Assembly: GCA_017618935.1 (NCBI GenBank)
Contig: JAFZTG010000011.1
Span: 1 to 10,045 of the forward strand
Direction of reading: 5' to 3'
Source: Bacteroidales bacterium
Lineage (GTDB): Bacteria > Bacteroidota > Bacteroidia > Bacteroidales > UBA1715
Length of the DNA stretch: 10,045 nt
In this document: piece after piece, positions 7,286 through 10,045 of the stretch
How the letters are laid out: each line of letters starts with the position of its first letter
Position numbering within the stretch: position 1 is the stretch's first letter
Notes under the pieces: model-generated
Database searches by the model: none
Told to the model about the DNA's origin: nothing
The model's input: the letters and a program-made list of their open reading frames with translations, nothing else
Position numbers and translations under genes: made by a program

Positions 7286-8191
7286 TTACTGCAACTTTTG
7301 CCGTACAAATTCATTGGAAATATGTGCCTCGTCTTTTCCGCCCGAATACATCAACACTAAGTCAAACGATATTTCGGAAATGATCTGCTCATAGATTTCC
7401 GTAGGAATGTGAATGGTGAGACGGGCCATGTCAAGGCATTCATCCTCGTAAATCGGCATTTTGCCCAATGCCGACAACTTCACCTTGTTTTTTTCCAACA
7501 TTGTATAGGTTATATTCTCCACATCGTCCCACAGCACATCTAATTTTTCCATTTCGGGACACGTAATATACACATTCAGTTTATAAGAATTTTCGGGTAT
7601 CGCACCTTGATTCGCAATTTGTGCAAAGAAATGAAACGACTTGAAATCGCGTTCTTCCTGATATTTCCCTATATAATATCCTTGTACCACCAATTTGCTC
7701 GAGCACTTACGATTATACAACTCACGTATTTCGTATTCTTCCATTGGCACGGCCTCAAAATTATAGCGACGATAAAATTTTCTATCCTTGCTCATGTGGG
7801 GCGTATTGTAACTTTTGGGGATTTTCACCACATAAATCGACTGCTCGATCTTTCCTCCTTTCCGAATAGGATAAATGCGTATATCGTTGATTTTCTGCTG
7901 AATGCCAGAATTCAATACTTGTTCTATCCATTCTTTCGTATAAACAGTGCCATCAACAAACGAAAGGGCACTCGCCTTGTGGTTTGCCTCCGATAAGCCA
8001 TAAACAATAATTCCGCCGTCGGCATTGGCAAAAGCAGCAACATCCTTGGTCATTTCCGCCTTTTTACTATCCCATTTGCCCAAAGCTCCCGCCGACTTGA
8101 ATTCCAAATGAATTGATTCCTCAACTTCATTGTCAATCAAATCTTGAATGTCCTGAATCGTATAGACGTCTTTTGTAAAAAAATCATTCAT
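7286..8191 (-). CDS. Schlafen-type AlbA_2 domain protein, role unknown
   Basis: This is a 301-residue soluble protein. Residues about 20-160 match the AlbA_2 (Schlafen, formerly AAA_4) domain: E25SIHLEFK32, AAFANADGG at 52-60, IIVYGLSE at 61-68, and a C-terminal FYRRYNFEAVPMEEYEIREL at 139-158. Members are often labelled 'ATP-binding' or 'transcriptional regulator', but biochemical work on animal Schlafens shows an RNase fold. Glu25, Glu30 and Glu68 have the same spacing (5 and 38 residues) that I recall for the Slfn13 triad E205/E210/D248. Residues about 165-301 are mixed alpha/beta with no motif I recognise, and no winged helix is evident. The ATG at 8191 is preceded by a -7-like box and only a weak GGAG. 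The gene is monocistronic and divergent from der. It could be an RNA-processing, stress or defence protein; the sequence does not decide. Confidence 0.75.
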   Translation of the reverse strand: MNDFFTKDVYTIQDIQDLIDNEVEESIHLEFKSAGALGKWDSKKAEMTKDVAAFANADGGIIVYGLSEANHKASALSFVDGTVYTKEWIEQVLNSGIQQKINDIRIYPIRKGGKIEQSIYVVKIPKSYNTPHMSKDRKFYRRYNFEAVPMEEYEIRELYNRKCSSKLVVQGYYIGKYQEERDFKSFHFFAQIANQGAIPENSYKLNVYITCPEMEKLDVLWDDVENITYTMLEKNKVKLSALGKMPIYEDECLDMARLTIHIPTEIYEQIISEISFDLVLMYSGGKDEAHISNEFVRQKLQ

Positions 8192-8207
8192 ACCGTAAAA
8201 TTCTCCA

Positions 8208-8215
8208 TAAAGGTA
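8208..8215 (-). promoter_or_regulatory. Putative -7 box of the AlbA_2 gene
   Basis: On the minus strand this is TACCTTTA, one base off the Bacteroidetes TAnnTTTG box. It would give a leader of roughly 10-15 nt. The missing -33 TTTG keeps confidence low. Confidence 0.4.
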
Positions 8216-8305
8216 CGGATTTTCGCATTTATTGTTTCATTTTGAGCGAAACTTTTTTCAAAACCATAACCATTTACCGTTATTTGGCATTCGCATTACA
8301 CCTCT

Positions 8306-8340
8306 CTTAATTCTTAACTCTTAATTCTTAATTTTATAAC
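8306..8340. repeat. AT-rich TTAATTCTTAA repeat upstream of der
   Basis: Tandem units of CTTAATT/CTTAACT fill 8306-8335. The stretch 8307-8327 shares TTAATTCTTAACT and AACTCTTAATTC with the block in the ilvD-ilvB gap (911-923, 927-938). TTTTATAAC also occurs at both places (900-908, 8332-8340), but in the opposite order relative to the shared words. It lies 33 nt before the der ATG. The two loci are 7.4 kb apart and have nothing else in common, which suggests a dispersed intergenic repeat. Confidence 0.55.
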
Positions 8341-8372
8341 GCTTTTTCGTATTATTGCAAAAAATTAGGACT

Positions 8373-9683
8373 ATGAGTGGAATAATCGCAATTGTTGGAC
8401 GACCTAACGTAGGAAAATCAACACTTTTCAATAGACTGGTTGAGGAAAAACAAGCCATAATCGACTCGAAAAGTGGCGTTACTCGCGACCGTAACTATGG
8501 CGAAGGCGTATGGAACGGACGGGAATTTACGGTGATTGACACGGGTGGCGTCACCATAAAATCAAACGACGCGTTTGAAGAAGAGATACGCAAACAAGTG
8601 GTGTTGGCAATGGACGAAGCCGACGTCATCATTTTTATGGTTGACGTTCATAGCGGTATCACCGACTTAGATTCCAACGTGGCAGAAATGCTCAGAAAGA
8701 CCAACAAACCCTATTTTCTTGTAGTAAACAAGGTTGACGACGGAAAATATCTCTACGATGCCACGGAATTTTATTCGTTAGGTCTTGGCGAGTATTTCAC
8801 CATTTCGTCAGCTACGGGAAGTGGCACAGGCGACTTGCTTGACGCTGTGATAGCGAAACTTCCACCCGACAAGCCCAAGCAAGAAGAAACAGAAGAAATT
8901 CCCCACGTTGCCGTAGTTGGGCGACCAAATGTGGGAAAATCATCGTTCATCAACGCACTGATTGGCGAAGACCAACACATTGTAACGCCCGTTGCCGGCA
9001 CGACACGCGATTCCATAGGAACCCGATTCAATAAATTTGGTTACAATTATTATTTCATCGACACTGCCGGACTACGTAAGAAAGAAAAAGTGAACGAAGA
9101 CTTGGAATTCTATTCCGTACTACGCTCCATCCGTTCTTTGGAATCTGCCGACGTATGTGTGCTGATGATAGATGCCACCGACGGCATTGAATCACAGGAT
9201 ATGAACATTCTGCACCTAATTATAAAAAACAACAAAGGCGTTGTGATTTGCGTGAACAAATGGGATTTGATTGACAAGACAACAAATACCGCCCGCGATT
9301 TTGAAGAGACACTTCGTAAGAAAATTGCCCCATTCACCGATGTGCCAATTATATTTACCTCGGTTTTGGAAAAACAACGTATTCAAAAGATTCTTGAAAA
9401 AATCCGTGAGGTGTATGAAAACCGCAAACGCAGAATTCAAACCGCACGATTAAATGAAATCATGTTGGAAGCAATCGACAGATTCTCGCCACCTGCAGTG
9501 AAAGGAAAAAACATCAAGATTAAATACGTTACCCAACTTCCTACTCCATATCCGGCATTCGTATTTTTCGGAAGCAATTCCAAATACGTGAAAGATGCCT
9601 ACAAACGGTATCTGGAGAATCAGTTACGTAAGAACTTTGATTTTACGGGAAGTACGGTGCGCGTATATGTCCGCGATAAATAG
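8373..9683 (+). CDS. der: Ribosome assembly GTPase Der (EngA)
   Basis: This is an essential double-G-domain GTPase that binds the maturing 50S ribosomal subunit. It has 436 residues, a normal length. G domain 1 has GRPNVGKS at 9-16, the switch Thr37, DTGG at 56-59 and NKVD at 119-122. The linker is acidic (EETEEIP near 171-177). G domain 2 has GRPNVGKS at 183-190, DTAG at 230-233 and NKWD at 295-298. The C-terminal KH-like domain (about 355-436) includes PPAVKGKNIKIKYVTQ and ends VYVRDK. A TTG at 8355 would add six residues, but the ATG at 8373 gives MSGIIAIVGRPNVGKS, the standard opening. No good Shine-Dalgarno is present. Upstream lie the AT-rich repeat and a divergent gene, so der is probably transcribed alone here. 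Its stop codon is part of the hairpin that follows. Confidence 0.97.
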   Translation: MSGIIAIVGRPNVGKSTLFNRLVEEKQAIIDSKSGVTRDRNYGEGVWNGREFTVIDTGGVTIKSNDAFEEEIRKQVVLAMDEADVIIFMVDVHSGITDLDSNVAEMLRKTNKPYFLVVNKVDDGKYLYDATEFYSLGLGEYFTISSATGSGTGDLLDAVIAKLPPDKPKQEETEEIPHVAVVGRPNVGKSSFINALIGEDQHIVTPVAGTTRDSIGTRFNKFGYNYYFIDTAGLRKKEKVNEDLEFYSVLRSIRSLESADVCVLMIDATDGIESQDMNILHLIIKNNKGVVICVNKWDLIDKTTNTARDFEETLRKKIAPFTDVPIIFTSVLEKQRIQKILEKIREVYENRKRRIQTARLNEIMLEAIDRFSPPAVKGKNIKIKYVTQLPTPYPAFVFFGSNSKYVKDAYKRYLENQLRKNFDFTGSTVRVYVRDK

Positions 9684-9703
9684 CCTCTGCCCCGCAGTGG
9701 CTA
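9681..9703. terminator. Hairpin formed by the two convergent stop codons (candidate bidirectional terminator)
   Basis: TAGCC (9681-9685) pairs with GGCTA (9699-9703), and CTGC (9687-9690) pairs with GCAG (9694-9697). There is one T-T mismatch between the two blocks and a CCC loop. The TAG at the left base is the der stop, and the TAG read on the minus strand at the right base is the flippase stop. The stem is GC-rich. On the minus strand it is followed by TTTAT; on the plus strand a short TTTT comes only 13 nt later. Position and strength favour a shared terminator, but the U-tracts are modest. Confidence 0.6.
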
Positions 9704-10045
9704 TTGCCGGCACAGTTTTGAGGATATAATTTCGGTTACCCGTTGTTTTTCTTTATTCGTCAGCCCCCATAACCAGATGAGACTGATAAAAATAAGTACA
9801 AAGAGCGAACTCGTAATTATAAAACGAAGCAACGATTCATCAAGACACTGATGAACCACAAGAGGAATTATAAGCGAAAGGAATACAATAAACAATGGAT
9901 GTAAAACGACTGTATAAAAATATTCCTTGATTCGTATTTCTGGTATTTGTTTGTGCATAAAAAACAGTTTGATGATATTTGAAAAAATAGCAAACACTAT
10001 CAAACAAAGTGATGGAACATAATATTCAGGACAAACCCACAAAAC
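9701..10045 (-). CDS. Polysaccharide (O-antigen/capsule) flippase, C-terminal end, cut by window edge
   Basis: This is the last 114 residues of an integral membrane protein whose N-terminal part lies beyond the right edge. The frame is open at 10045, and the TTG at 10042 is internal, so no start is visible. Three hydrophobic segments are seen at fragment positions of about 12-31, 46-66 and 74-96. The pattern of a short loop with MHKQIPEIRIKEYF before the penultimate pair, and NKEKQRVTEIISSKL after the last helix, resembles the C-terminus of Wzx/MATE-like lipopolysaccharide biosynthesis flippases common in Bacteroidetes. These move undecaprenol-linked sugar units across the inner membrane. No catalytic motif exists to confirm this, so the assignment rests on topology and general similarity. 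It converges on der with 17 nt between stops. Confidence 0.55.
   Translation of the reverse strand, partial: VLWVCPEYYVPSLCLIVFAIFSNIIKLFFMHKQIPEIRIKEYFYTVVLHPLFIVFLSLIIPLVVHQCLDESLLRFIITSSLFVLIFISLIWLWGLTNKEKQRVTEIISSKLCRQ

Larger units (their letters stand above)
8192..8372. other. Divergent intergenic region between the AlbA_2 gene and der
   Basis: These 181 nt must hold promoters for both flanking genes. For the AlbA_2 gene, the minus strand has TACCTTTA (8215-8208), seven of eight to the TAnnTTTG -7 box, 16 nt before the ATG, but no TTTG at the proper distance. For der, TTTG lies at 8283-8286 and TAATTCTT follows 21 nt later, which is a weak -7 match. A 6-bp inverted repeat TTTCGC (8221-8226) / GCGAAA (8246-8251) sits just upstream of the AlbA_2 -7 box. 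TTCGCATT occurs twice (8222-8229, 8290-8297). There is no ORF of interest. Confidence 0.4.

Noticed and set aside
7286..8191. Defence island centred on the AlbA_2 gene
   Set aside because: Neighbours on both sides are housekeeping genes (mgtE, der). There is no nuclease, methylase, helicase, toxin or integrase nearby, so only the single gene is of interest.
8355..8372. TTG start giving der six extra residues
   Set aside because: The ATG at 8373 matches the standard N-terminus just before the first G domain. The extra residues are not family-like.

Overview
The window reads as ordinary chromosomal DNA from a member of the Bacteroidetes, probably Bacteroidales. Four things point there: moderately AT-rich DNA; a textbook Bacteroidetes promoter (TTTG, 20 nt, TACCTTTG) at 5791-5822; mostly absent Shine-Dalgarno sequences; and the gene families present (a DUF1573 lipoprotein, a Wzx-like flippase tail, and ilvD-ilvB-ilvN in that order). 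Genus and species cannot be read from the sequence. I see no IS element, phage gene, tRNA, rRNA, CRISPR array or integration scar.

Region 1 (1-3168, + strand) is a branched-chain amino acid operon: the C-terminal part of dihydroxy-acid dehydratase (ilvD, cut by the left edge), the acetolactate synthase catalytic subunit (ilvB) and its ACT-domain regulatory subunit (ilvN), which starts 4 nt after ilvB. ilvC is not in the window. An AT-rich repeat fills the 71-nt ilvD-ilvB gap, and a related one lies upstream of der.

Region 2 (3200-7162, - strand) converges on ilvN. In transcription order it holds an MgtE-type magnesium transporter, a DUF1573 lipoprotein, a class I PLP aminotransferase and a YegS/diacylglycerol-kinase-like lipid kinase. 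The last three are packed with 2-nt and 1-nt gaps, and a strong promoter just upstream of the lipoprotein serves them. They therefore look like one transcription unit that can be expressed apart from mgtE. mgtE itself has an unusually good Shine-Dalgarno sequence.

Region 3 (7286-8191, - strand) is a single gene for a protein with an N-terminal Schlafen-type AlbA_2 domain and an unassigned C-terminal half. Its acidic residues have the spacing I remember for the Schlafen RNase triad. It is divergent from der, across a 181-nt intergenic region.

Region 4 (8373-10045) holds der (engA), the double GTPase for ribosome assembly, on the + strand. Convergent to it is the C-terminal end of a multi-membrane-span polysaccharide flippase, cut by the right edge. 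The two genes end in one GC-rich hairpin whose base is formed by both TAG stop codons.

Most of the window is housekeeping metabolism. I found no convincing new multi-gene system. The items most worth a second look are the AlbA_2 protein, the near-leaderless promoter that overlaps the end of mgtE, the shared-stop hairpin, the dispersed AT-rich repeat, and the lipoprotein-aminotransferase-lipid kinase cluster.
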